Shown: in pieces, positions 1 to 6,040 of the stretch
How the letters are laid out: each line of letters starts with the position of its first letter
Numbering within the stretch: position 1 is the stretch's first letter
NCBI GenBank assembly: GCA_021835265.1
Contig: JAKBQK010000059.1
Location: forward strand, 1-10,348
Length of the DNA: 10,348 nucleotides
Direction of reading: 5' to 3'
Source: Thermoplasmata archaeon
GTDB lineage: Archaea; Thermoplasmatota; Thermoplasmata; Thermoplasmatales; Thermoplasmataceae
Translations under genes and position numbers: made by a program
Notes under the pieces: generated by a model
What the model was told of the DNA's origin: nothing
Seen by the model: only the letters and a program-made list of their open reading frames with translations
Database searches by the model: none

Positions 1-1
1 T

Positions 2-538
2 GATCTCAAAGAAAGATCATCATCCATTGAGGATGAGATGGCCAGACACACCACGGGAAACAATAATGTGAATCTTCTCATGACAATTCCCGGTATCAAT
101 ATCTATTCTGCCACATCAATTGTGGCAGAGATTGGTGATATTAACAGGTTTGACAGAAAGGAGAAGCTTGCATCCTATGCAGGCCTTACACCAAGACAGA
201 ATCAGTCCGGCAACAGAGACATAAGAGGACACATAACAAAGCATGGTCCTTCAATGCTGAGATTCATACTTGTAACAGCAGCACATTCTCTAATAAAATA
301 TTCAAAGAAGATGAAGATGAAATATCTGAGCATTGTGAGAAGAACCGGCAGGAACAGAGCAATAGTTGCCATTGCAAGAATACTTGTGGAAACAATATAT
401 GTAATGCTCTCAAAGGGAATGGAATTCGATGATCAGATTGAAACCCTTACTGAGAGAAAGCAGAAAGCCATGGCGGCAAGAGCAAAGAATCCTGTGAGGA
501 ATAAGAGTCTGGATGATACTGTAAAGTTATTTATATAA
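2..538 (+). CDS. IS110-family transposase, C-terminal part (5' end outside window)
   Basis: The frame is already open at base 2 and runs to a TAA stop, so this is the 3' part of a gene that begins left of the window. The ATG at 38 is internal. The visible part matches the C-terminal Transposase_20 domain of IS110/IS1111/IS902 enzymes: a helix-hairpin-helix-like stretch (LMTIPGINIYSAT), the conserved YAGLTPRQNQSG block carrying the serine thought to be catalytic, then GHITKHGPSMLR and a helical tail. In this family the N-terminal half is a DEDD RuvC-like domain, which is not visible here. IS110 enzymes act with an element-encoded bridge/seek RNA that selects target and donor sites. The C-terminus looks complete and shows no frameshift. 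Whether the element is intact, and whether it is of the IS110 or IS1111 subgroup, cannot be told from this end. Confidence 0.88.
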   Translation, partial: DLKERSSSIEDEMARHTTGNNNVNLLMTIPGINIYSATSIVAEIGDINRFDRKEKLASYAGLTPRQNQSGNRDIRGHITKHGPSMLRFILVTAAHSLIKYSKKMKMKYLSIVRRTGRNRAIVAIARILVETIYVMLSKGMEFDDQIETLTERKQKAMAARAKNPVRNKSLDDTVKLFI

Positions 539-871
539 AACAGGAATCGGAGGAAGGCGGGTTAACTTTTTTCATAGAAGTACTAAAGGAATGACTACTT
601 TTGTCCCAGAGTATGTCCTACTATAAATTACTTCATGTAGGAGAGAGTTGATGTAGAAGCTGATGATTGTGTTGTAGTACCAAAAAGGGAATGTACAGTC
701 GGAATGATCTGGAATATGTAAGATAACTGCATGTCTACGAATCTTCCAATTGATACTTCAAAAATGGTATATAAATAATCACTCGATATCTAAGTCTTCC
801 CAGAAGCAAACTAAAACATAATATTTTAGTATTAGGAATTATTAATTATTTGAAATGTTGGGCGGTTTCTT
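539..871. other. Gene-free stretch: right flank of the IS110 element and upstream region of the SDR operon
   Basis: No convincing reading frame is seen in these 333 bases. The first part should contain the right end of the IS110-type element. The exact end cannot be placed, because these elements have little or no terminal inverted repeat. A 6-bp stem (TCCTAC 616-621 with GTAGGA 637-642, 15-nt loop) lies in this flank and could belong to a structured RNA, as guide RNAs of the IS1111 subgroup are encoded downstream of the transposase. The last ~100 bases hold AT-rich promoter-like sequence for the SDR operon. Confidence 0.4.
768..777 (+). promoter_or_regulatory. Candidate TATA box for the SDR-SET operon
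   Basis: TATATAAATA is the best archaeal TATA match upstream of the SDR start at 872. It would place transcription start near 797 and leave a leader of about 70 nt. A second AT-rich stretch at about 838-853 lies about 25 nt before the start codon and could instead drive a leaderless transcript. The sequence does not decide between them. Confidence 0.35.
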
Positions 872-1588
872 ATGTCAAATGGATTAATTTTGATAACAGG
901 CGGGAGCAGAGGAATTGGAAAGGGGATTGCAGAGGAATTAGCCTCAGCGGGTTACGATATTGTCTTACTTGCCAAAAACGAGAAAAATTTGATGCAGACA
1001 AAGGACCAGATTCTGACTAAACATAAAGTAAAAATTGATACAATAAGTTGTGATTTATCAGATACCCGTGAAATAGACAACGCATTTAATTATTGCAAAC
1101 GACAAGGTTACAAATTTACGTCTATCGCACATTCTGCAGGAATTTTCATAGAGGGATGCAATCTTAGTTCGACGATAGATGTCTATGACGCAATGATGGA
1201 TGTGAACCTTAGAGCAATTTACTACTTCACCAGACTTTTCAAACCATTATTAGATACTTCAAAGAAGTGTACGATTGTGATTATAGGATCCACTGCAGGT
1301 CTGGAGCCATACACGATAGGTTCTATATACGGTATTGCTAAGTGGGGACTGAAAGGGTATGCAGTCAATTTACGCCAGGAACTAGCGAAAGATGGTATTG
1401 GGGTAGTTCTAGTAAATCCTGGCTCTACGTTCACAGACTTATGGAAAGGAACTGCACATCCTAAATCAAGATTCGTGCAGCCAAACGACATAGGCATTAT
1501 GGTAAGAGCTTGTCTATCTTTATCGGCAGATGCGATTGTGGATGAGATTACAGTCAGACCTCTTCTAGGAGATATTCACGATGAATAA
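872..1588 (+). CDS. Short-chain dehydrogenase/reductase (SDR family)
   Basis: A 238-aa classical SDR, normal length for the family: an NAD(P)-dependent oxidoreductase with a Rossmann fold, expected to be cytosolic. Visible motifs in order are the cofactor-binding TGGSRGIG (residues 9-16), Asp61 after beta-strand 3, an HSAG variant of the usual NNAG (87-90), Asn112, Ser140, and Tyr153-x-x-x-Lys157, which completes the Asn-Ser-Tyr-Lys catalytic tetrad. The NPG segment (182-184) follows. It is therefore probably active; the substrate cannot be read from the sequence. It is the first gene of a plus-strand cluster, with 12 nt to the next gene, which suggests co-transcription with the membrane, DWW and SET genes. 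The upstream Shine-Dalgarno signal is weak. An SDR beside a SET methyltransferase is not a pairing I recognise. Confidence 0.93.
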   Translation: MSNGLILITGGSRGIGKGIAEELASAGYDIVLLAKNEKNLMQTKDQILTKHKVKIDTISCDLSDTREIDNAFNYCKRQGYKFTSIAHSAGIFIEGCNLSSTIDVYDAMMDVNLRAIYYFTRLFKPLLDTSKKCTIVIIGSTAGLEPYTIGSIYGIAKWGLKGYAVNLRQELAKDGIGVVLVNPGSTFTDLWKGTAHPKSRFVQPNDIGIMVRACLSLSADAIVDEITVRPLLGDIHDE

Positions 1589-1600
1589 ATAGTAGGATGA

Positions 1601-2065
1601 ATGTTGATGGATTTGATTACTCTGGTTTTACTCATATTGGCCGTTCTAGGAGCGATGGGGAGTTTCCCTTTGATTTTGGCGGGCATCAAAGATTTACGAT
1701 ACTCTGGGATTAATATATCTGGAACATGGCAAGTCGAGTGGGTAGGGAAGGACAGAATACATCATAAGAACATAACCAGAGTTAAACAGAGAGGGTCAAC
1801 AGTCAAAATGTATGCTGAAAATGAATGGCAGGACATTTTTGAAGGACATTTTGTGGGGAATCATCTTTTAGGCTCTTGGGCATCTAAAGTTAATGGAATA
1901 TTCGATAACGGTGTTTTCATCGTTAGGGTCAAGAGTAAAGTTCCGCCAGAGATGGAAGGTGAGTTTGTGGGACTGGATAACGAAGGAAAAGGACTGGAAA
2001 TGATGCATACAAAGATGATAAAGATAATGAAGGAGGATGTAGAAAATGCAACCCGGCGCATCTAA
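1601..2065 (+). CDS. Single-pass membrane protein with small beta-rich C-terminal domain
   Basis: A 154-aa protein of no family I can name with certainty. Residues ~5-28 form one strong hydrophobic segment with few charges, so it is probably anchored by its N-terminus. The rest (~37-141) looks like a compact beta-rich domain: it opens with SGTWQVEWVG and continues as short alternating strands with G-x-W/G-x-F turns (GHFVGNHLLGSW; EGEFVGLD). This resembles lipocalin-like or small-barrel 'GxW' domains and distantly recalls the transmembrane-plus-beta-barrel effectors of CBASS (Cap15/S-2TM-beta), although those have two membrane helices. The start at 1601 has TAGGA just upstream; the ATG at 1607 is possible. 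Its 3' end overlaps the next gene by 20 nt, so the two are probably co-translated. The function is unknown; the barrel reading is an inference from pattern. Confidence 0.75.
   Translation: MLMDLITLVLLILAVLGAMGSFPLILAGIKDLRYSGINISGTWQVEWVGKDRIHHKNITRVKQRGSTVKMYAENEWQDIFEGHFVGNHLLGSWASKVNGIFDNGVFIVRVKSKVPPEMEGEFVGLDNEGKGLEMMHTKMIKIMKEDVENATRRI
2032..2036 (+). promoter_or_regulatory. Strong Shine-Dalgarno site for the DWW-motif gene
   Basis: GGAGG inside the end of the membrane-protein gene, 9 nt before the ATG at 2046. It is the clearest Shine-Dalgarno site in the window and fixes the start of the downstream gene, supporting internal initiation within a polycistronic mRNA. Confidence 0.75.
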
Positions 2066-2552
2066 AGAAAAAATGCTTTTGGCAAGAATATATAAGCAAA
2101 GATCTACAAAATATCAAGGAATATGGAAAATTAATGGATGGAGATTCAAAATTTATTGTATTTCTGCAATAAGAACCGTAAACATTCCACGACGATACGC
2201 TGGACATGTGAGGGATTGTATTAAGGATGCAATTCTTAATTTAGAAAGCGACTCTACCAATTATAAAGCCGGTTTCTGTGGAGTTCACTTGGGAACGCGA
2301 GGAGTATTTGTGTTTGTTGATTGGTGGATAGAAAAGAAAGAGTTGTGCCAAAAAACCTATTATTCATATTACGGAGACAATTTTAAGTTGGAGCGATCTC
2401 CAATAACTGACCCGATAGGGTGTGTGTGGGATATTAATCTGGTTGCACAAGAGACAAAGGACTGGGTGGTAAGTACTAAACTAGAACCTAGTAACTCCTC
2501 AATTCAGACCTATCTTAATGGACATTTTAAGCCCGAGTATGAGAGTCAATGA
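2046..2552 (+). CDS. Uncharacterised protein with DWW and CVWD motifs
   Basis: A 168-aa soluble protein with no membrane segment. The order of conserved-looking blocks is GWRFKIYCISA (31-41), AGFCGVHLGTRGVFVFVDWW (75-94), GCVWDINLVAQETKDWV (125-141) and QTYLNGHF (154-161). From memory this block order resembles a little-studied bacterial family with 'GF..H.G......DWW..E', 'CVWEL...ER.AW' and '..YL' motifs, which has no established function and is sometimes mislabelled isochorismatase. That link is recollection, not a search result. A strong GGAGG precedes the ATG. The gene overlaps the membrane-protein gene by 20 nt and the SET gene by 4 nt (ATGA), so all three are likely made in a coordinated way. 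Clustered aromatic and acidic residues suggest a small-molecule or peptide binding pocket, but no catalytic set is recognisable. Confidence 0.8.
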   Translation: MQPGASKEKMLLARIYKQRSTKYQGIWKINGWRFKIYCISAIRTVNIPRRYAGHVRDCIKDAILNLESDSTNYKAGFCGVHLGTRGVFVFVDWWIEKKELCQKTYYSYYGDNFKLERSPITDPIGCVWDINLVAQETKDWVVSTKLEPSNSSIQTYLNGHFKPEYESQ

Positions 2553-3079
2553 AATCGTACAAAAAGGAATCTTGGATACACCCTTACCTTGAGACGAGAC
2601 CGTCTGCTATCGATGGGAATGGCCTGTTCTCCACAAGGGGACTTCCTAAAGATTCAGTACTTGTAATATTTGGTGGAATCATATTAAGGCAATCAGATAT
2701 ACAAAAAGGAAAGTTCAAGAAGCATAGTATTACTGGAATTTCCGAAAATTTATGGTTAGGAGACCCCCCAGATGCTCCAGACTCACCTGATAATTATATA
2801 AACCACTCTTGTAATCCGAATTTGTGGATGAAGGATGAAGTGACTTTAACATCTCGTTATGATATCCTACCAAACGAAGAATTGACAGTAGACTATGCTA
2901 TGTGGATTCCTGATGAAGATTGGATCATGAAATCTGAATGTCGGTGCAAAACAGTCTACTGTAGGCATGTAATCACTGGAAGAGATTGGAGACAACCTAA
3001 ACTTCAGAAAAGGTACTACGGTCATTTTTCCCCATTTCTTAATAGAAGAATTGAAACACTTCATTCAAATTCTTATTAG
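2549..3079 (+). CDS. SET-domain protein lysine methyltransferase
   Basis: A 176-aa minimal SET protein. SET enzymes transfer a methyl group from S-adenosylmethionine to protein lysines. Visible motifs are the N-terminal GNGLFSTR (23-30, the SAM-binding start of the fold), NHSCNPN (85-91, pseudoknot and SAM contact) and EELTVDY (110-116) with the candidate catalytic Tyr116. These are followed by a post-SET C-x-C-x4-C (Cys131, Cys133, Cys138). In eukaryotic SUV39-type enzymes three such cysteines plus the Cys of NHSC (here Cys88) bind one zinc ion that closes the substrate channel, so the same arrangement is likely here. The start overlaps the upstream stop as ATGA, indicating translational coupling. 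The substrate is unknown; archaeal chromatin proteins or the neighbouring operon products are possibilities. It is the last gene of the cluster. Confidence 0.9.
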   Translation: MKSYKKESWIHPYLETRPSAIDGNGLFSTRGLPKDSVLVIFGGIILRQSDIQKGKFKKHSITGISENLWLGDPPDAPDSPDNYINHSCNPNLWMKDEVTLTSRYDILPNEELTVDYAMWIPDEDWIMKSECRCKTVYCRHVITGRDWRQPKLQKRYYGHFSPFLNRRIETLHSNSY

Positions 3080-3155
3080 ACACTTAAATCTGTGAAACAG
3101 TAGTGAATTGCACTTTACTCCTGTAGCAATATAATGTATATGATTAAACCTTAAT

Positions 3156-3320
3156 TCAAGCTTTTTTACGTAATATGTCGAGATCAATTTTCAGATCCGA
3201 CACCAGGTCTTTCGCTTTTTTCGGAACCTCGCTCATGATCTCACTCCTCTCCATCCTGTACATCTTTATCCTTGACAGTATGAGAAGAACATCCCTGACA
3301 CAGTCCTTCCTATTTATCAT
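3156..3320 (-). CDS. Short hypothetical ORF, possibly the 3' fragment of a larger gene
   Basis: From the ATG at 3320 this encodes 54 residues rich in Arg, Lys, Glu and Asp (start MINRKDCVRDVLLILS, end KIDLDILRKKA), predicted mostly helical. Codon use differs from the AT-rich neighbours: many AGG, GAG, CTG and ATC codons, closer to the IS genes in this window. The frame is open further upstream (to 3578), but that extension gives unlikely protein and is antisense to another ORF, so the shorter start is preferred. No Shine-Dalgarno is seen. It could be a real small gene or, more likely, the C-terminal remnant of a transposase or host gene cut off at about 3320. I do not recognise the family. 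Confidence 0.35.
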   Translation of the reverse strand: MINRKDCVRDVLLILSRIKMYRMERSEIMSEVPKKAKDLVSDLKIDLDILRKKA

Positions 3321-3335
3321 GTTAAGAATCTGGAA

Positions 3336-3622
3336 GTGAAAAGGAAAGAGATAAAAGAGACAATGAAAAAAGAGACTGCAGGGGGTGAGACTGCTACGCA
3401 GGCCTTCCAACTTCATAATCCTATTAAGCCCCTGAATAAATCGCTGAGAAATATTGAAGAGGCACATGAACAATTGGCGAATGCTGGGAGTTCTCCCGAG
3501 AATCTTGGTGGTTTTACAATCCCCACACGATACCAAACATAAAGGCAATACTTGAGGTTCCAAAGGAATTGCTTTCAAACCTTATCTCTCAAGTTAATAA
3601 TGTGGAACGAACGAAAAAGTGA
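3336..3622 (+). pseudogene. Hypothetical gene with an apparent -1 frameshift
   Basis: A GTG at 3336 opens a frame of 68 codons (KRKEIKETMKKETAGGETAT ... ENLGGFTIP) ending at a TAA at 3540-3542. The next frame then carries a protein-like continuation from about 3530 (IPNIKAILEVPKELLSNLIS ... NNVERTKK) to TGA 3620-3622. Joining them near 3521-3530 gives a hydrophilic, mostly helical protein of about 95 residues. One missing base would explain the break. A TATA-like TATTTATC at 3311-3318 lies ~20 nt upstream. The gene is unrecognised and may be a decayed host gene, a sequencing error, or two unrelated ORFs. Confidence 0.35.
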
Positions 3623-3798
3623 GGCTTTAACTGAGGAAATTTTGGGGTATATGTATAACACAAAAAATTACACACATCTCATATCAGTCATTTATGAACA
3701 ATTACCTAGGTTGGACAATATTTGTCCTACCCTATGGAGTAATTTTTTTGACTAAAATAGAAGGTTTTATGTTTTCACATAACTCTGGGAGAAAGAAT

Positions 3799-4216
3799 AT
3801 GACAGTTAAAGTTACTGAGATGCCACCCTCAGAACTATATTTGGAAGTTTGTTTACGTTAGTTTGGTTGATACTAACTTTGATTTATTACAAAGATGTCT
3901 TAAATGCATACAATACAACTAACTTACCTTATGCACTTCTCACAGTAGATTCTCTATTCTTTGCTGGAATAATTGCTCTGATTGCGGCTGTTTTTTCGGT
4001 GTCAGGAAGATACCAATCATTTCAAGCCGCAAGCATAATCATAAATGTGTTATATCAGGAGCTCTTGCAGTTTTAATTATAGCTAACATTTCGGCCTATT
4101 TCACGACAGGACTGCTAGATTCAATGGTGATTTACTATCAAATTTGGACTCTACCAGCCGCGATGACATTATTTTATCATGTAATGCCTTTTAACAAAAT
4201 TAAAAAAGATTCGTGA
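3799..4216 (+). pseudogene. Small multi-pass membrane protein gene broken by two frameshifts
   Basis: Three consecutive frames supply one coherent membrane protein. The ATG at 3799 gives MTVKVTEMPPSELYLEV and stops at 3861. The second frame (open from about 3819) gives FGSLFTLVWLILTLIYYKD, then LPYALLTVDSLFFAGIIALI and SVSGRYQSFQAASII, stopping at about 4076. The third frame resumes at about 4046 with VISGALAVLIIANISAYFTT and TLPAAMTLFYHVMPFNKIKKDS and ends at TGA 4214-4216. Together they make about 139 residues with about four hydrophobic segments. Both junctions are the same kind of shift (one base lost). TTTTATG near 3764-3770 could be the TATA box, and GGGAG at 3787-3791 precedes the ATG. 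The family is not recognised. Either the gene is decaying or the sequence has errors here. Confidence 0.55.
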
Positions 4217-4317
4217 AAAGGTCTGGATAGCAGAAGATATTAGATAAGATAAGTTGAGAAATTGAAAGGACAGTTAGAATTTCTGATTTCAAACGATACT
4301 GCGAGATCGAAACCCTT

Positions 4318-4327
4318 TTTTATAAAA
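4318..4327 (+). promoter_or_regulatory. TATA box and BRE of the orphan nuclease gene (leaderless)
   Basis: TTTTATAAAA, preceded by a BRE-like CGAAACC, is centred about 21 nt before the ATG at 4344. Archaeal transcription starts about 25 nt downstream of the TATA box, so the mRNA would begin at or next to the start codon. No Shine-Dalgarno is present, consistent with leaderless translation. Confidence 0.6.
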
Positions 4328-4343
4328 CATAGATATTCAAGAC

Positions 4344-4820
4344 ATGAAAAAGTTGAATTTCAAGAATAAACAAAGAACAGGGAATGTAGGGCTTTTCTAT
4401 ATTGGATACAAACTTTCGCGGCTTGGATGGAATGTTCTTCCGACTATTAAAAACGCCAAGGCAATCGATATGATGGCGTATAATGAAAATGGTGAAAAGA
4501 TATCGATTCAATGCAAAGGTTTTACAAACACGGAAAGCGTGGGACGATTTAAAGAAAAGGATGAAATAATTGCTGACTATTTTATCATATCCACGGATGT
4601 GTATCGGAAACCTGTGACATACATCTTAACTAAGGATGACGTACTTAGAAATTTGACAAAAAACAAGAATGGTTATTGGTTGGAGAAAAGCAGGAAAAAG
4701 GATGATAATTTTTATATGAAAGATGAGTTTTGTGAAAGGTGGGATAAAATAGGCTATGGATATCTTGACAATAATGAAAGTGATCAAATAATTAGAATCG
4801 ATAAAGAATCAATGCAATAG
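4344..4820 (+). CDS. PD-(D/E)XK nuclease-like protein, orphan
   Basis: A 158-aa soluble protein whose N-terminal ~100 residues follow the restriction-endonuclease-like fold: TGNVGLFYIGYKLSRLGWNV (12-31, helix and strand 1), then Asp42 in AIDMMAY, then Gln56-x-Lys58 in ISIQCKGF, giving D-x13-Q-x-K. The C-terminal part (KNGYWLE ... FCERWDKIGYG) matches the tail of a widespread archaeal/bacterial family of small nuclease-like proteins of unknown role. In that family I expect a Glu at the position of Leu17 (GN.GE), so the first acidic residue seems replaced. Catalytic activity is therefore uncertain. It stands alone with its own TATA box and is convergent with the restriction endonuclease gene 80 nt downstream, so it may belong to the same defence cluster without sharing transcription. 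Confidence 0.75.
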   Translation: MKKLNFKNKQRTGNVGLFYIGYKLSRLGWNVLPTIKNAKAIDMMAYNENGEKISIQCKGFTNTESVGRFKEKDEIIADYFIISTDVYRKPVTYILTKDDVLRNLTKNKNGYWLEKSRKKDDNFYMKDEFCERWDKIGYGYLDNNESDQIIRIDKESMQ

Positions 4821-4900
4821 CGAGAAACCTCTCTTCTATAACAAATCATATACCAAAATGAGTAAATTATGTTTCATGATAGTAATGGCTTAGCAAATCA

Positions 4901-5707
4901 TTAAATGTTGAAAATATAATTGAACACGTTCCTTATATCTGAAACTCTCTTCACTACGAAGGATTTGTCAATCGAGGGGATGAGTTCTTCATCGTCACAA
5001 AGGATTGATTTTATTGAGGGTGATGCATACACTTTCTCATTTGCAGCATTCTCTTCTGTAGAGATGACAATAAACTTCACTGAAATACCAAGTTTTTCTA
5101 GCAAAGCTTTAATCATATTTGACTCATATACGGGCTGGTATCTGCGGTCAGGCCTTGCGGAAGTTTTTATTGATAATATAGAATTGAGTTGATCAAGAGA
5201 GACTTTCCCAAAATATTCCGTATATTGATACCTATTGAGCAAAGAAGAATTAGATGGGTATAACGATTTTTGTAAATTATTCAAAATAACAAAATCAGGA
5301 TTTGAATTTGAAGCATTATATCTTTTAATAGTTTTGGTGATGTTGGGGTCAAATAGGTCAAAAAATTTTCTACCCCTGCCTGAGCTAGGCAGCTTAAAAA
5401 TTTCCGAAATACCCTTAATATTCTTTGAATTATTATCCAGTAAATCAGAGAAAGCTTTGAAAAAGACTAATTCAAACCATCTACCTTTGCAGTTGTTCAA
5501 TGCACTTGAAGTTGGCGATTTGCCAAAATTTTCCTTCGCAGAATTATTTGCCAATTCTGTGAAATTTGACAGCAATTCCGATATTTTATCACTTTCTTTG
5601 ATTTTGTGTTCATAACTTTCAAAAATTGCCAAGGAATCAATGCTTATTTCACTTTCGTTTCTAAGGTGCGTAAAACGAGATTTATTAAGATTGTTGTTTA
5701 GAATCAT
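4901..5707 (-). CDS. Type II restriction endonuclease, NgoMIV/Cfr10I/Bse634I type
   Basis: A 268-aa protein carrying the active-site plan of endonucleases that cut CCGG-core sites: Glu79 in GRWFEL, Asp138 in NPDFVI, Lys181 in SIKTS and Glu195, giving PD-x42-K-x13-E. The family's second acidic residue sits exactly 13 residues after the Lys, as here. Arg185-x-Asp187-Arg188 lies at Lys+4/+6/+7, the same spacing as the NgoMIV residues that contact the inner CG pairs. The enzyme is thus predicted to cleave foreign DNA at a CCGG-containing palindrome; the outer bases cannot be read. Members usually act as tetramers. It is translated with the upstream winged-helix gene (TGATG overlap) and is divergent from its methyltransferase. 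All key residues are present and the length is normal, so it is probably active. Confidence 0.87.
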   Translation of the reverse strand: MILNNNLNKSRFTHLRNESEISIDSLAIFESYEHKIKESDKISELLSNFTELANNSAKENFGKSPTSSALNNCKGRWFELVFFKAFSDLLDNNSKNIKGISEIFKLPSSGRGRKFFDLFDPNITKTIKRYNASNSNPDFVILNNLQKSLYPSNSSLLNRYQYTEYFGKVSLDQLNSILSIKTSARPDRRYQPVYESNMIKALLEKLGISVKFIVISTEENAANEKVYASPSIKSILCDDEELIPSIDKSFVVKRVSDIRNVFNYIFNI

Positions 5708-5967
5708 CAGCTCACTTTTCCAAGTGTGTCAATAATTGATTTGCCTTTTTCCGTTAATCCGTACATTTTACCCTTGCGTGAACCTAGGTTCTCGCAAACG
5801 ATGAGCTCTCTGTCAACAAGTTCCCCTAAAATGAGACTTATTTGAGAAAAATGTAGCTGAAGAGAATCACGCAATTCCCCAGGGGTTTTCTCTCCTTTAG
5901 ATAGTTCAATAAAGATAGCTAAACGGTTATGACTAGCTTTCAGGAAACCAACATCTTCCCAATACAC
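5707..5967 (-). CDS. Winged-helix transcriptional regulator, probable R-M controller
   Basis: An 86-aa winged helix-turn-helix protein of an ArsR/MarR-like archaeal type. Helix 1 is about 8-22, TPGELRDSL (28-36) is the first HTH helix, SQISLILGELVDREL (41-55) is the recognition helix, and a basic wing follows (ENLGSRKGKMYGLTEKG). The start is GTG at 5967; a stop lies two codons upstream and no internal Met comes before residue 68. Its stop overlaps the endonuclease ATG by one base (TGATG), so endonuclease synthesis should depend on translation of this gene. Position and coupling suggest it controls the R-M promoters, a job done in many bacterial systems by unrelated Xre-type C proteins. The controller role is inferred. 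Confidence 0.82.
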   Translation of the reverse strand: MYWEDVGFLKASHNRLAIFIELSKGEKTPGELRDSLQLHFSQISLILGELVDRELIVCENLGSRKGKMYGLTEKGKSIIDTLGKVS

Positions 5968-6000
5968 TAATCACATAAGTTCATAGACGGTTTAACCTTA

Positions 6001-6017
6001 GTTAATAGATAATTAAC
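6001..6017. promoter_or_regulatory. Inverted repeat between divergent R-M promoters, candidate operator
   Basis: GTTAAT and ATTAAC are perfect 6-bp inverted arms around a 5-nt spacer, in the 99-nt gap between the regulator/endonuclease operon and the methyltransferase gene. A related GGTTTAACC lies just to the left (5990-5998). The repeat sits about 15 nt upstream of the methyltransferase TATA box and inside the region where the minus-strand promoter must lie, so a dimeric regulator bound here could affect both directions. In AT-rich DNA a 6-bp arm can arise by chance. Confidence 0.45.
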
Positions 6018-6032
6018 ATTTTATGCAAAGGG

Positions 6033-6040
6033 TTTATAAT
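6033..6040 (+). promoter_or_regulatory. TATA box of the methyltransferase gene
   Basis: TTTATAAT, preceded by a purine-rich BRE-like GCAAAGGG, is centred about 30 nt before the ATG at 6067. This predicts an mRNA with a leader of only a few bases, consistent with the absence of a Shine-Dalgarno site. Confidence 0.6.

Noticed and set aside
561..571. An 11-base word GTTAACTTTTT shared by the IS110 flank (561-571) and the left end of the other IS (7434-7444).
   Set aside because: Same orientation, AT-rich, not at the element termini and without further similarity around it; most likely chance.
3600..3755. A plus-strand ORF of 51 codons (start MWNERKSEALTEEI) after the frameshifted hypothetical gene.
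   Set aside because: It overlaps the end of the joined upstream frame, has no Shine-Dalgarno or well-placed TATA box, and no recognisable pattern; not enough to call a gene.
4920..5615. Plus-strand ORFs opposite the restriction endonuclease gene.
   Set aside because: They are antisense shadows; the minus strand carries the complete endonuclease active site.
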